Below, piece by piece: positions 6,288 through 14,150 of a DNA stretch of 35,350 nucleotides (position 1 is the first letter of the stretch; each line of letters starts with the position of its first letter). Made by a program: the position numbers and the translations under genes. Source of the DNA: Deltaproteobacteria bacterium. Its GTDB lineage: Bacteria > Desulfobacterota > BSN033 > UBA1163. The notes under the pieces are model-generated. The model was not told the DNA's origin, did not search any database, and worked only from the letters and a program-made list of their open reading frames with translations. The stretch is from NCBI GenBank assembly GCA_020059605.1, contig JAGVBT010000156.1:1-35350 (forward strand), given 5' to 3'.

Positions 6288-9044
6288 TTACCCTTTCAAC
6301 GTCTCGACGCACCTCCCGCAGGCGGTCGGGTGTTGGGAATCTGTGCCGACGCTAACATCATAATTCCAGCACCGTTCGCACTTCTCCCCATTCGCGCGAA
6401 GGACCCCGACGCTCATCCCCTTTTCCTCCCTATGAAGGGTGACGGAGGAGACGATCAAGATCGATTTGAGGTCCTGCGCATAGGGCTGCAGAAAGAGATA
6501 CTCCTTCTCGGGGAGATGGAGATGGACCTGGGCATCGAGAGAAAGCCCGATCTTTTTTTCTTTGCGGGCTTCCTCAAGCGCCTTCGTCACCAGAGCGCGG
6601 ATTTCCCAGATACGTTCCCATCGTTCGTTCAACTCACCATCCAGATATTCTTTTTTGATTTCGGGAAACCCGGTGAGATGGACGCTTTCCGGCTTCCCCT
6701 CTTTCCCGGGGAGAACCTGCCAAACCTCTTCAGCGGTAAAGGAGAGGATGGGAGCCATCAGCCCGGTCAGGGCTTTCAAAATTTCATAGAGGGCCGTCTG
6801 GGCGGAACGGCGGCCATTGGACCCGCTGGAAAAGGTATAGAGGCGGTCCTTCAGGATATCGAAATAGGTGGAGCTCATTTCCACCGAGCAGAAGTTCTGG
6901 ACGCTGTGGTAAACGATGTGGAATTCGAACCGCTCATAGGCCTCTGTAACCCTCGCGATCAGTTTCTGGAGGCGGTGGAAAGCCCACCGGTCTATCTCGT
7001 AAAGATCCGGATACGGGACCCGATCTTTTCCGGGGTCAAAATCGTAGAGGTTTCCGAGAAGAAACCGGAACGTATTCCGGATTCGAAAGTATGCATCGGC
7101 CAGGCGTTTGAGGATCTCGTCGGAAATCTTGATATCGTCCTTATAATCCTCCGCCGAAACCCAGAGCCTCAGGACATCGGCCCCCAATTTATTGATCACC
7201 TCTCCGGGAGCGATCACGTTGCCCGCGGACTTGGACATCTTCTTCCCTTCGCCGTCCACGACAAATCCATGGGTGAGGACGGATCGATAGGGGGCGTGGC
7301 CTCTTGTCCCAACGGAGGTGAGCAGGGAGCTGTGGAACCACCCCCGGTGCTGGTCGCTTCCCTCAAGGTAGAGGGATGCCGGAAACTCCATCTCGTTCCG
7401 GTCCTCCAGAACGGCCGCATAGGAAACTCCCGAATCGAACCAGACATCCAGAATATCCGTTTCCTTTGTAAATTGACCTCCCCCGCAATGGGTGCACCGC
7501 GTCCCATCGGGCAGCAGATGAATCGGTTCCTCTTCAAACCAGACGTCCGCTCCCCTTTCCTCAAACAGGTCCGCCACTTTCTGAAGCGTCTCTCGAGTGG
7601 CCAGCGCCTGTTTACAGGAGGAACAGTAAAAGACCGTGATTGGAATTCCCCAGGCCCTCTGCCTGGAGACGCACCAATCGGGACGATTTTCGATCATCCC
7701 GTATATCCTGTCCCTTCCCCATGGGGGGATCCAGACAACCTCGTTGATCGATTTGAGGGCATTCCCCCTCAACCCTGTCTTCTCCATGGAGATGAACCAC
7801 TGTTCCGTCGCCCGGAAGATAATGGGGTCATTGGTCCTCCAGCAATGAGGATAGGAATGGACCATGACCTCCTCTTTTAAGAGCGCCCCGGCTTCCGCCA
7901 GTTTTTGATTCACCGCGGAGTTAGCGTCAAAAACGAACTGCCCCGCAAAGAAGGGAACATCCTGCGTGAACCGCCCGTCATCGTCCACAGGGCTGTAAAT
8001 TTCAAGACCGTAGCCGACCCCGCTCTCATAATCCTCCTGCCCGTGGCCGGGGGCGGTATGAACGCATCCTGTCCCGACATCAAGCGTCACATAGGGAGCG
8101 AGAATGATGATTGACTCCCGTTCATACAGGGGGTGCCTGGCTTTGAGCCCTTCCAATCTTCGGCCTGAAAATTTTCCCAACACTCGGTAATTCCCAACCC
8201 CAAACTTTTTCATGACCGTTTCGAGAAGCTCTTCGGCCAGGATATAAATCTCCAGGCCGATATCAACAGCGACATAGGTAAAGTCCGGATGGAGGGCGAT
8301 GGCCAGGTTGGCAGGAATCGTCCACGGCGTGGTTGTCCAGATGATGACATAAACGGGCTTCTCTTCCGGGCCGGGGGATACCTCTCCGATATCTGAAATC
8401 ATTTTGAACTTCACATAGATCGAAGGGGAGCGATGATCTTCATACTTGACCTCGGCCTCAGCCAGCGCCGTTTTACAAGTAGGACACCAGTGGACCGGTT
8501 TTTTCCCCTTATAGACTGAACCATTCAAGAGAAACTTGCCGAACTCCCTGACGATCGTAGCCTGATAACCGAAATTCATCGTCAGGTAGGGCTTCTCCCA
8601 TTCTCCGAAGACCCCGAGCCTTTTGAACTCCCCCCTCTGGATATCGACAAACCTTGCTGCATAAGCCCTGCATCGCTTTCTTACCTCCGATATGGAGAGT
8701 TCCGCCTTTATCTTTCCGAGGCTCTTTTCGACCTCGTGCTCAACCGGCAATCCGTGACAATCCCAACCCGGCACATAGTGGCTGTTAAACCCCGCCATAA
8801 ACTTTGACTTGACGATAAAATCCTTCAGAATCTTATTCAAAGCCGTTCCGATGTGGATATTCCCATTGGCATAGGGGGGGCCATCATGGAGAATATATTT
8901 CTTCCTTTCCCTGGCCTGCCGGCTCAATGTTCCGTAAATCCCCCGGGTCTCCCACATGTTTAAAATTTCAGGCTCCCTCTTGGCCAGGTTGGCCCTCATT
9001 GGAAAGTCGGTTTTGGGCAAGTTCAGCGTGTGTCGGTAATCCAT
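6288..9044 (-). CDS. ileS: Isoleucyl-tRNA synthetase
   Basis: Class I aminoacyl-tRNA synthetase charging tRNA-Ile, with an editing (CP1) domain. Of 918 aa, the HIGH-like motif HIGT is at 64-67 (context GNIHIGTALNK) and KMSKS lies in GKKMSKSAGN near residue 600. The C-terminal zinc finger keeps four cysteines (CERCW and CGRC). The bacterial-type N-terminus with TLNLPKTDFPMR is intact. I chose the ATG at 9044 rather than 9059 or 9050: GAGGGA lies 7 nt upstream and the protein then starts at the usual family position. It is the first gene of the minus-strand cluster; the A+T-rich 9060-9140 region probably holds its promoter, but I see no clear consensus. Confidence 0.97.
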   Translation of the reverse strand: MDYRHTLNLPKTDFPMRANLAKREPEILNMWETRGIYGTLSRQARERKKYILHDGPPYANGNIHIGTALNKILKDFIVKSKFMAGFNSHYVPGWDCHGLPVEHEVEKSLGKIKAELSISEVRKRCRAYAARFVDIQRGEFKRLGVFGEWEKPYLTMNFGYQATIVREFGKFLLNGSVYKGKKPVHWCPTCKTALAEAEVKYEDHRSPSIYVKFKMISDIGEVSPGPEEKPVYVIIWTTTPWTIPANLAIALHPDFTYVAVDIGLEIYILAEELLETVMKKFGVGNYRVLGKFSGRRLEGLKARHPLYERESIIILAPYVTLDVGTGCVHTAPGHGQEDYESGVGYGLEIYSPVDDDGRFTQDVPFFAGQFVFDANSAVNQKLAEAGALLKEEVMVHSYPHCWRTNDPIIFRATEQWFISMEKTGLRGNALKSINEVVWIPPWGRDRIYGMIENRPDWCVSRQRAWGIPITVFYCSSCKQALATRETLQKVADLFEERGADVWFEEEPIHLLPDGTRCTHCGGGQFTKETDILDVWFDSGVSYAAVLEDRNEMEFPASLYLEGSDQHRGWFHSSLLTSVGTRGHAPYRSVLTHGFVVDGEGKKMSKSAGNVIAPGEVINKLGADVLRLWVSAEDYKDDIKISDEILKRLADAYFRIRNTFRFLLGNLYDFDPGKDRVPYPDLYEIDRWAFHRLQKLIARVTEAYERFEFHIVYHSVQNFCSVEMSSTYFDILKDRLYTFSSGSNGRRSAQTALYEILKALTGLMAPILSFTAEEVWQVLPGKEGKPESVHLTGFPEIKKEYLDGELNERWERIWEIRALVTKALEEARKEKKIGLSLDAQVHLHLPEKEYLFLQPYAQDLKSILIVSSVTLHREEKGMSVGVLRANGEKCERCWNYDVSVGTDSQHPTACGRCVETLKG

Positions 9045-9278
9045 TTTCATTTCCCTCATTCCAAAAGCTCAGAATTATTTGCAAAATCCTTTATTTAAGT
9101 TTATCTAATTAACATAAAAAATGAGGCTAATCAAGGAAATAGAGGGCTTGAAAGAATTGCCTTAACAGCGTCCGACTTAGTAGGGGCGGACTCCACCCTC
9201 AATAAATAAGACCGCTACATATTATGATAAAAATCTCCCTCGGCCCTGAGACATCCCGTTTGAAAGAGGGTAAAAAAG

Positions 9279-9737
9279 TTGACTCGAAAAAATATCACTA
9301 AGCGGATTAAATCAATCAACAAACCGCATCGGAATAGAAGCACCCGTTCCCTTCTAAATGGAATACCCGAGGGCCTCCCCTCGCTTTCCAGGGCTGACCG
9401 GATCACCCGGAGAGTTTCACATGCGGGGTTCGATTGGCCGGACTTGGCCGGAATCCTTGCAAAGATGGAAGAGGAAATCCATGAGTTCCTGGAGGCCCTC
9501 TCCTCCGGAAACCGGAAAAAAATTCGCGAAGAGATCGGAGATCTTCTTTTCGTTGTGGCTAACCTGGCCAGATTTCTCAGGATCGATCCAGAAGACGCAC
9601 TGAGAAGAACGACCGAAAAATTCATCTTCCGGTTCCGCTACATCGAGGCATCGCTTCATCAAAGAGGAAAGTCCCTCCGGCAATCCAGCCTCTCCGAAAT
9701 GGACCGTTTGTGGAACGAAGCTAAAGGGAAAAGTTGA
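9279..9737 (+). CDS. MazG-like nucleotide pyrophosphohydrolase, C-terminal domain only
   Basis: Resembles the C-terminal half of MazG, an all-alpha NTP pyrophosphohydrolase that removes non-canonical or excess NTPs. The 152 aa contain GIPEGLPSLSRADRI (28-42) and HAGFDWPD (48-55), the acidic EExxE (Glu65, Glu66, Glu69), ExxD (Glu85, Asp88) and the family-typical end LWNEAK. Full-length bacterial MazG is about 260 aa with two MazG domains; the N-terminal domain is absent and no remnant of it is visible in 9060-9278. The start is a TTG at 9279 with GAGGG 8 nt upstream, giving a basic 25-residue leader. All C-terminal-domain metal ligands remain, so it may be active; it could also be a truncated mazG. 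Confidence 0.8.
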   Translation: MTRKNITKRIKSINKPHRNRSTRSLLNGIPEGLPSLSRADRITRRVSHAGFDWPDLAGILAKMEEEIHEFLEALSSGNRKKIREEIGDLLFVVANLARFLRIDPEDALRRTTEKFIFRFRYIEASLHQRGKSLRQSSLSEMDRLWNEAKGKS

Positions 9738-9895
9738 TACTGAAAATGGTTTTTAGGCAAGGGCTAAGAAGCCTGTTTGGTGAAAGGTCAATGGGTTAGG
9801 GCTATTCATTTAAACCCTTATCTTAACCTCTTGACAAAACTGGCATTTTTACCCTTGCCCATACACCTTAGACTTTTTTTGACTAACTGGATGGT
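9738..9895. other. convergent spacer between mazG-like gene and HD-GYP gene
   Basis: No gene. The two stop codons face each other. An inverted pair GGCAAGGG (about 9757-9764) and CCCTTGCC (about 9853-9860) brackets inner GGTTAGGG and CCTTATCTTAACC segments that are also partly complementary. The spacer could fold into a long imperfect stem acting as a bidirectional end for both genes. A run of seven T follows the right arm. Confidence 0.35.
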
Positions 9896-11341
9896 TTAAA
9901 TCAAATATTCGGCGATATTGAGGCTATACTCATTCGGATCAAGGGTTTTCACGATGCTCCATTTATATCCGCCGGTAGGTTCATCTTTCTCGGATAGGTC
10001 CACCACCTTTCCCTTGTGGTACCGGCCATCCTTGTAATAGAGAAGGTTGACCTTCGGCCGGTCCATCAGTTCCGCCTCTTCCTGTGTCTGAACGACGATC
10101 CCCATCTCGTTGGTGTCAAGGAGAACAAGGGTGCCCAGAGGAAAGACTCCAATCATATTGACGAAAACCTTCACCAGGACGGGATCGAAATCCTTTCCGC
10201 TCCGCTCCATCATCAACCCCAGGATCTTCTCCGATACATAGGGAAACCGGTTGTAGGCCCTCGGCCTTCCAAGGGCGTCGTAAAAGTCGGCAAGGGCGAT
10301 GATCCTCCCGAAGAGGGTAACCTTTCTCTTCCGGGTCAATTTCGGATAACCGCTCAAATCGTATCGGAGATGGTGTTCAAAAGCGCCGTTGATCATCCGG
10401 GTGGAAAGCTCTCCCCATTCCTTCATTCTCAAGACGATCTCCGCCCCGACGACCGGATGAGCCCGGATCACTCCCCATTCCTCCGGGTTCAATTTTCCTG
10501 TCTTGTTCAGGATCTCCCTCGGAATTTTCGTCTTGCCGATATCATGGAATAAACCCGCCATGCCCAAGTGGGACAGGTGTTTCTTGGGAATGCCGATCCT
10601 CTGCCCGATGGCGATGGCGAAGATGGCCACATTGACCGAGTGGTTGAACGTATAGTCGTCATAATTTTTAATGTTCGCCAATCCCAGTAAGGCCGAATCA
10701 TCCTGTATGATCACATTGACGGCATTCTGCATCAGGCGCTTCGCCTTACGGATATGGACGACATTCTGGTTCTTCACCCCTTCCATCACCTCTTTGACAA
10801 GGTCGATCGATTTAAAATAGACCTCCTTCGACCGCCGCTTCTGGTCCTCGGAATCAACGTAGATTTCCTCATCCCTGAAAAACTCCAGTTTGCCCACGTG
10901 GATATGCCCGAACCCCCTGTATTCGAGCTGCTTCTTTACATAAAGATAGTTGCTCTCGTTCCCCTCCTCGAGTCCCGAAAGGAGAGAGACGAGGTCTTTG
11001 AGAGATTCGTTGTCGATCTCCTCTGAAAACTCGATCTCTCCGATCCAGCGCTTCCTCATCTCATTTAAAAAGCCCTTGAAGATGGAGTAATTATCCGCCC
11101 TCACCTGAATCTTCGCCTGGTTTAAAAAGCAGTTGTCCCGGACAATCTTGAAAAAAAGGCGGCCATCAGATTGGATAATGGGCTGGATGGCCTGGAGGCA
11201 CTCCTGGGCGTACTGGTTCATCACGACATTATTCCGGCCATAGATCGCCGCGCCCTTGAGGAGACGGTAGAACCGGAAAACAAATTCGGTTCCCATCCTT
11301 ATGGAGAGGTCTTCCCGGGTAAAAAGCTGCTTTTCAGACAT
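9896..11341 (-). CDS. HD-GYP domain protein (probable cyclic-di-GMP phosphodiesterase)
   Basis: The C-terminal part (about 225-400) is an HD-GYP domain: His234, HD pair His266-Asp267 in LFHDIGK, His295, His323/His324 and the GYP triplet at 331-333. HD-GYP proteins hydrolyse cyclic di-GMP or related dinucleotides. The usual HHERxDGxGYP block reads HHLRYDLSGYP here, so the segment before GYP is divergent. A tail of about 70 residues follows. The N-terminal 225 residues have no sensor domain I recognise, but the first 120 resemble the N-terminal module of the upstream HEAT protein. The ATG overlaps the TGA of that gene by one base (TGATG), so the pair is translationally coupled. Confidence 0.88.
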   Translation of the reverse strand: MSEKQLFTREDLSIRMGTEFVFRFYRLLKGAAIYGRNNVVMNQYAQECLQAIQPIIQSDGRLFFKIVRDNCFLNQAKIQVRADNYSIFKGFLNEMRKRWIGEIEFSEEIDNESLKDLVSLLSGLEEGNESNYLYVKKQLEYRGFGHIHVGKLEFFRDEEIYVDSEDQKRRSKEVYFKSIDLVKEVMEGVKNQNVVHIRKAKRLMQNAVNVIIQDDSALLGLANIKNYDDYTFNHSVNVAIFAIAIGQRIGIPKKHLSHLGMAGLFHDIGKTKIPREILNKTGKLNPEEWGVIRAHPVVGAEIVLRMKEWGELSTRMINGAFEHHLRYDLSGYPKLTRKRKVTLFGRIIALADFYDALGRPRAYNRFPYVSEKILGLMMERSGKDFDPVLVKVFVNMIGVFPLGTLVLLDTNEMGIVVQTQEEAELMDRPKVNLLYYKDGRYHKGKVVDLSEKDEPTGGYKWSIVKTLDPNEYSLNIAEYLI

Positions 11342-13119
11342 CAGACGGATGGCTCCCTTGATGAAATCGTTCTCAACGCCTGCCGGCAGGCGCTCCGGAT
11401 GGATTCGTCTTTGGAATCTCTTCCTTTCTCCAGAATGGCCCTTGCCTCCGGTGTCCCGATCATCGCCAGGGCGTTGGCCGCCCCCGGCCTGGCCTCATCC
11501 TTTCTTCCTATGCCGAAGAGACTCTTTCTTTCCAGCATCTGTTGAAGCACGGGCAGGGCTTCATTGGATCCGACCATTCCGATTGCATCGAGAAAGGCTT
11601 TCATCTCGGCCGGTTCCTTTTTCTGAAAGTCCTTCGATTGCACAACCTCCAGGAGTCCGGCCAGACCGGCGTTCTTTCCCACTTTTCCGAGATTGATCGC
11701 CGCCATCGCCCGGATGCGGCCATCCCTGTCTGCGAGGGCCTTGATAAGCGCTTGGACGGCTTTCGGACCTCCGACCAATCCCAGCGCCTGGACCGCCTCC
11801 CGCCTCACTCTCAGTTCGCCATGGTTGAAGGCCTTCTGAAGATGGGGAAGGGCCTTCTCTTTTCCGATCCTTCCCAGGATATAAGTGATATTGCGGACCA
11901 GATACCAACGGCTGTCGTCAATGAAAGGTGTAAACAGTTCCACAGCGTTCTTCCCGATTTCGGACAGGGCGTCGCAGATCACTCTCCGGACCTTCGAGTT
12001 CTTCAGCTCCCCCAGCAAGTTGATGAGGGGCTTAATCGAACCTTGCTGGAGGAGGACGAGGTAGTCGTTCACATCCTCCAGCCGGATCCCCTCCTCCTTC
12101 TCGAGGATTCTCCCGATCCGTTCAATCCTCATTTCATCCCCGGCATTCTCGATCAATCGATGGAGGGCTTCCGCCTGCCAGTCCTTGAGCTCATAAGTTT
12201 TGATGACGATATAAAGTTGCTTGAGCAGATGGCTCGCCCTCTGAAATTCGCCGAGGGTGATAAGACCGTCCAGCATCTTCTGGAGGAGATTGACCGCATC
12301 CTGATAGGGTTCCTGTTCCTTCTCAAGAGCAAGAATCTCGAAGAGGATGTCAATGACATTGAAGACAAAGAGCGAGTCGATCTCCGAGGCCACCTCGTTT
12401 TTTAAACGGTCCAGTTCGTCGGACGCAAGGAAATAGACATCCCTGTTTTTGAGGGAGGGAACCCCGGCGCTTTGTGAAAGGATCCGGTCGAGATCAGCCT
12501 CTTCTTCTCCCTCTTCGTCCAGTATGTCCACCTGGACATTGTGGGCGAGAGGCTTAAAGACCAGATGGCTTCTCAGTTGATCCGCATGTTCAGGGATGAG
12601 GATGGGGGTGTCTTCGAGAAATTCGTCGGTCGCAAGGTAACTGATGTGAACAAAATCCCTCTCCCACAACAACGTGACCAGGTCGTCTTCCAGTGCATTG
12701 ATGCTTTCGCTCCCCCTGAGGACATCCATCATCCCCTGGATTTCCCATTCCTCCAGACCGTCCACGAACCGGATCTCCCTTAACCCGTCTTTATAAAAGA
12801 AAAAGGCAAGGCTTGACTTTGTGTCTCTGTTTTCGTAAAGGACTCTGCCCTTAAAGGAGAGAGCGAATTCGCCGATCTGAAGAACAAAGGCGGGATATTT
12901 ATTCAGAAAATGCTGGAATTTTTTAAGGAGCTGATCTCTGAATCCCTTCAGAGTGGGATTGTCGGGCGGATAAAAGCGGACGGCCTTGATGGTCTTGATG
13001 AAAAAACCGGCCAGATCCCTGGCCAGGAGAAGCTCCTCATCCGTCTCAGCCCCCTCGACCAGGGGCGACTCATCGCCCGGATCAGGCGTCTTCTTCTCGG
13101 GGGAGAGTTCTTCGGGCAT
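11341..13119 (-). CDS. HEAT-repeat protein coupled to HD-GYP protein
   Basis: 592 aa. After a charged, proline-rich N-terminus comes a module (about residues 35-160) like the one in the HD-GYP partner: helix with FYPPDN, a beta-rich core, then an acidic helix. A helical middle follows, then at least five HEAT/PBS-lyase-like repeats over about the last 230 residues (RxxAxxALGxxG-type cores such as RREAVQALGLVG). HEAT repeats are protein-binding scaffolds; a regulatory partner role for the phosphodiesterase is inference. I start at the ATG at 13119 with GAGG 6 nt upstream. The far-upstream in-frame TTG at 13182 is the -35 box of the promoter and cannot be translated from that promoter's message. 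Confidence 0.85.
   Translation of the reverse strand: MPEELSPEKKTPDPGDESPLVEGAETDEELLLARDLAGFFIKTIKAVRFYPPDNPTLKGFRDQLLKKFQHFLNKYPAFVLQIGEFALSFKGRVLYENRDTKSSLAFFFYKDGLREIRFVDGLEEWEIQGMMDVLRGSESINALEDDLVTLLWERDFVHISYLATDEFLEDTPILIPEHADQLRSHLVFKPLAHNVQVDILDEEGEEEADLDRILSQSAGVPSLKNRDVYFLASDELDRLKNEVASEIDSLFVFNVIDILFEILALEKEQEPYQDAVNLLQKMLDGLITLGEFQRASHLLKQLYIVIKTYELKDWQAEALHRLIENAGDEMRIERIGRILEKEEGIRLEDVNDYLVLLQQGSIKPLINLLGELKNSKVRRVICDALSEIGKNAVELFTPFIDDSRWYLVRNITYILGRIGKEKALPHLQKAFNHGELRVRREAVQALGLVGGPKAVQALIKALADRDGRIRAMAAINLGKVGKNAGLAGLLEVVQSKDFQKKEPAEMKAFLDAIGMVGSNEALPVLQQMLERKSLFGIGRKDEARPGAANALAMIGTPEARAILEKGRDSKDESIRSACRQALRTISSREPSV
11377..11392. repeat. 16-bp perfect palindrome inside the HEAT gene
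   Basis: CGCCTGCCGGCAGGCG is a perfect palindrome within codons for the C-terminal ACRQALR segment. A related non-coding element (CCTGCC, 15622-15627, with GGCAGG, 15636-15641) lies between trkA and trkH. It may be a copy of a short dispersed palindrome tolerated in the coding frame. Confidence 0.5.
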
Positions 13120-13153
13120 GGGGCTCCTCATCTCAACTTTTTGATAATGTTTA

Positions 13154-13182
13154 AATTTATTGTTTTTGCCATCAATTGTCAA
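13154..13182 (-). promoter_or_regulatory. sigma70-type promoter of the HEAT/HD-GYP operon
   Basis: Minus strand TTGACA (13182-13177), 17-bp spacer, TAAATT (13159-13154). The -35 is perfect and the -10 matches 4 of 6 with the key T, A and final T. RNA is predicted to start near 13147, 28 nt upstream of the ATG at 13119, with GAGG in the leader. The -35 TTG is in frame with the gene, which makes a false upstream start. Confidence 0.7.
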
Positions 13183-13393
13183 TACTTTTTTTGAGAGCTC
13201 TGAAACAATAAGGGTTTTAGCAAACGGTTACGGCCACGATGCCCGTATCGTGAATAAAAGGTCACGTTTGTCGTCTATTAATTCTTTGCACGTAACCCTA
13301 ACCGATAACCGAAACGGGCTTCGTTACCATAACCTTAACCCAAATCAACCTGGTTTCTCTCCGCCCCCCTTGATCCACTCCTTAAGAAATGAT
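13183..13393. other. divergent spacer upstream of rsmI
   Basis: No gene. From about 13293 to 13345 it carries five or six copies of the word TAACC in loose tandem (telomere-like in look), plus a 6-bp stem CACGAT/ATCGTG near 13232-13249. No clear plus-strand promoter for rsmI was found. Confidence 0.35.
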
Positions 13394-14122
13394 ATGGAAC
13401 AGGATATGGACCCGTTTCCCTCCGAATCGAAGATGGGAGTGCTCTATGTCGTCGCCACTCCCATCGGGAATCTTGAAGATATTACCCTGAGGGCCCTGCG
13501 GACCTTAAAGGAAGCCGACCTGGTGGCTGCGGAGGATACCCGAACCACCGGTCTTCTCTTTAAGCATTTCGGCATCCGCTCTCCGCTGACCAGTTACTTC
13601 GAGGGCAATGAACGGAGAAAGAAGGAGGTCATCCTTTCCGGGTTGAAAGAAGGGAAGAAGGTTGCACTGGTCTCGGAGGCGGGGACGCCGGGCATCTCCG
13701 ACCCCGGATACCGCCTCATCCGGCTGGCCATTGAAAACGGGATCCGCGTCATTCCCATCCCCGGACCCTCCGCAGTCATTGCCGCCCTCAGCGTCGCCGG
13801 CCTCCCGACCGATTCATTTCTCTTTAAGGGTTTTCTCCCCAATAAATCGAAGAAAAGAAGAGACTTGCTGAAACAATTGGAAGAGGTGAAGGAGACCCTC
13901 ATTTTTTTCGAATCCCCTTACCGCCTTTCAGAAACCCTGAAAGACCTCTTCGAAATTCTCGGGGACAGGGAAATCGTTCTCACTCGTGAATTGACCAAAG
14001 TATATGAAGAGGTTCTCAGGGGAAAGGTGAGCGAGATACAGGAGAAGATTGGATCAAGAACCCTGAAAGGAGAGATCACCCTCGTCGTCTCCGGAAAAAC
14101 CCGGAAAAGAATGGATAGGTGA
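13394..14122 (+). CDS. rsmI: 16S rRNA 2'-O-ribose C1402 methyltransferase RsmI
   Basis: SAM-dependent tetrapyrrole-methylase-fold enzyme that 2'-O-methylates C1402 of 16S rRNA. Seen blocks, in order: YVVATPIGNLEDITLRAL near the N-terminus, AEDTR, SEAGTPGISDPG, IPIPGPSA and FFESPYRL. The chosen ATG at 13394 gives 242 aa; ATGs at 13406 and 13433 are also in frame and none has a strong Shine-Dalgarno. The protein ends after SGKTRKR and so lacks the extra C-terminal helical domain of E. coli RsmI (286 aa), as in other short forms. It stands alone on the plus strand, converging on trkH with a 28-bp gap. Confidence 0.93.
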   Translation: MEQDMDPFPSESKMGVLYVVATPIGNLEDITLRALRTLKEADLVAAEDTRTTGLLFKHFGIRSPLTSYFEGNERRKKEVILSGLKEGKKVALVSEAGTPGISDPGYRLIRLAIENGIRVIPIPGPSAVIAALSVAGLPTDSFLFKGFLPNKSKKRRDLLKQLEEVKETLIFFESPYRLSETLKDLFEILGDREIVLTRELTKVYEEVLRGKVSEIQEKIGSRTLKGEITLVVSGKTRKRMDR

Positions 14123-14150
14123 GGAGATAGGGAAATGGGAAGATGGGGTT

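Noticed and set aside
5847..7880. 677-codon open frame on the plus strand
   Set aside because: It lies antisense to lspA and ileS, whose motifs are complete. The frame is open because of G+C-rich codon use, and its translation has no family motif.
9106..9134. minus-strand TTGATT-N17-TAATTA as the ileS promoter
   Set aside because: The -10 matches only 2 of 6. The A+T-rich region probably contains the promoter but its position is not clear.
9837..9870. TTGACA on the plus strand as a promoter
   Set aside because: No -10-like hexamer at 16-18 bp, and only a minus-strand gene end lies downstream.
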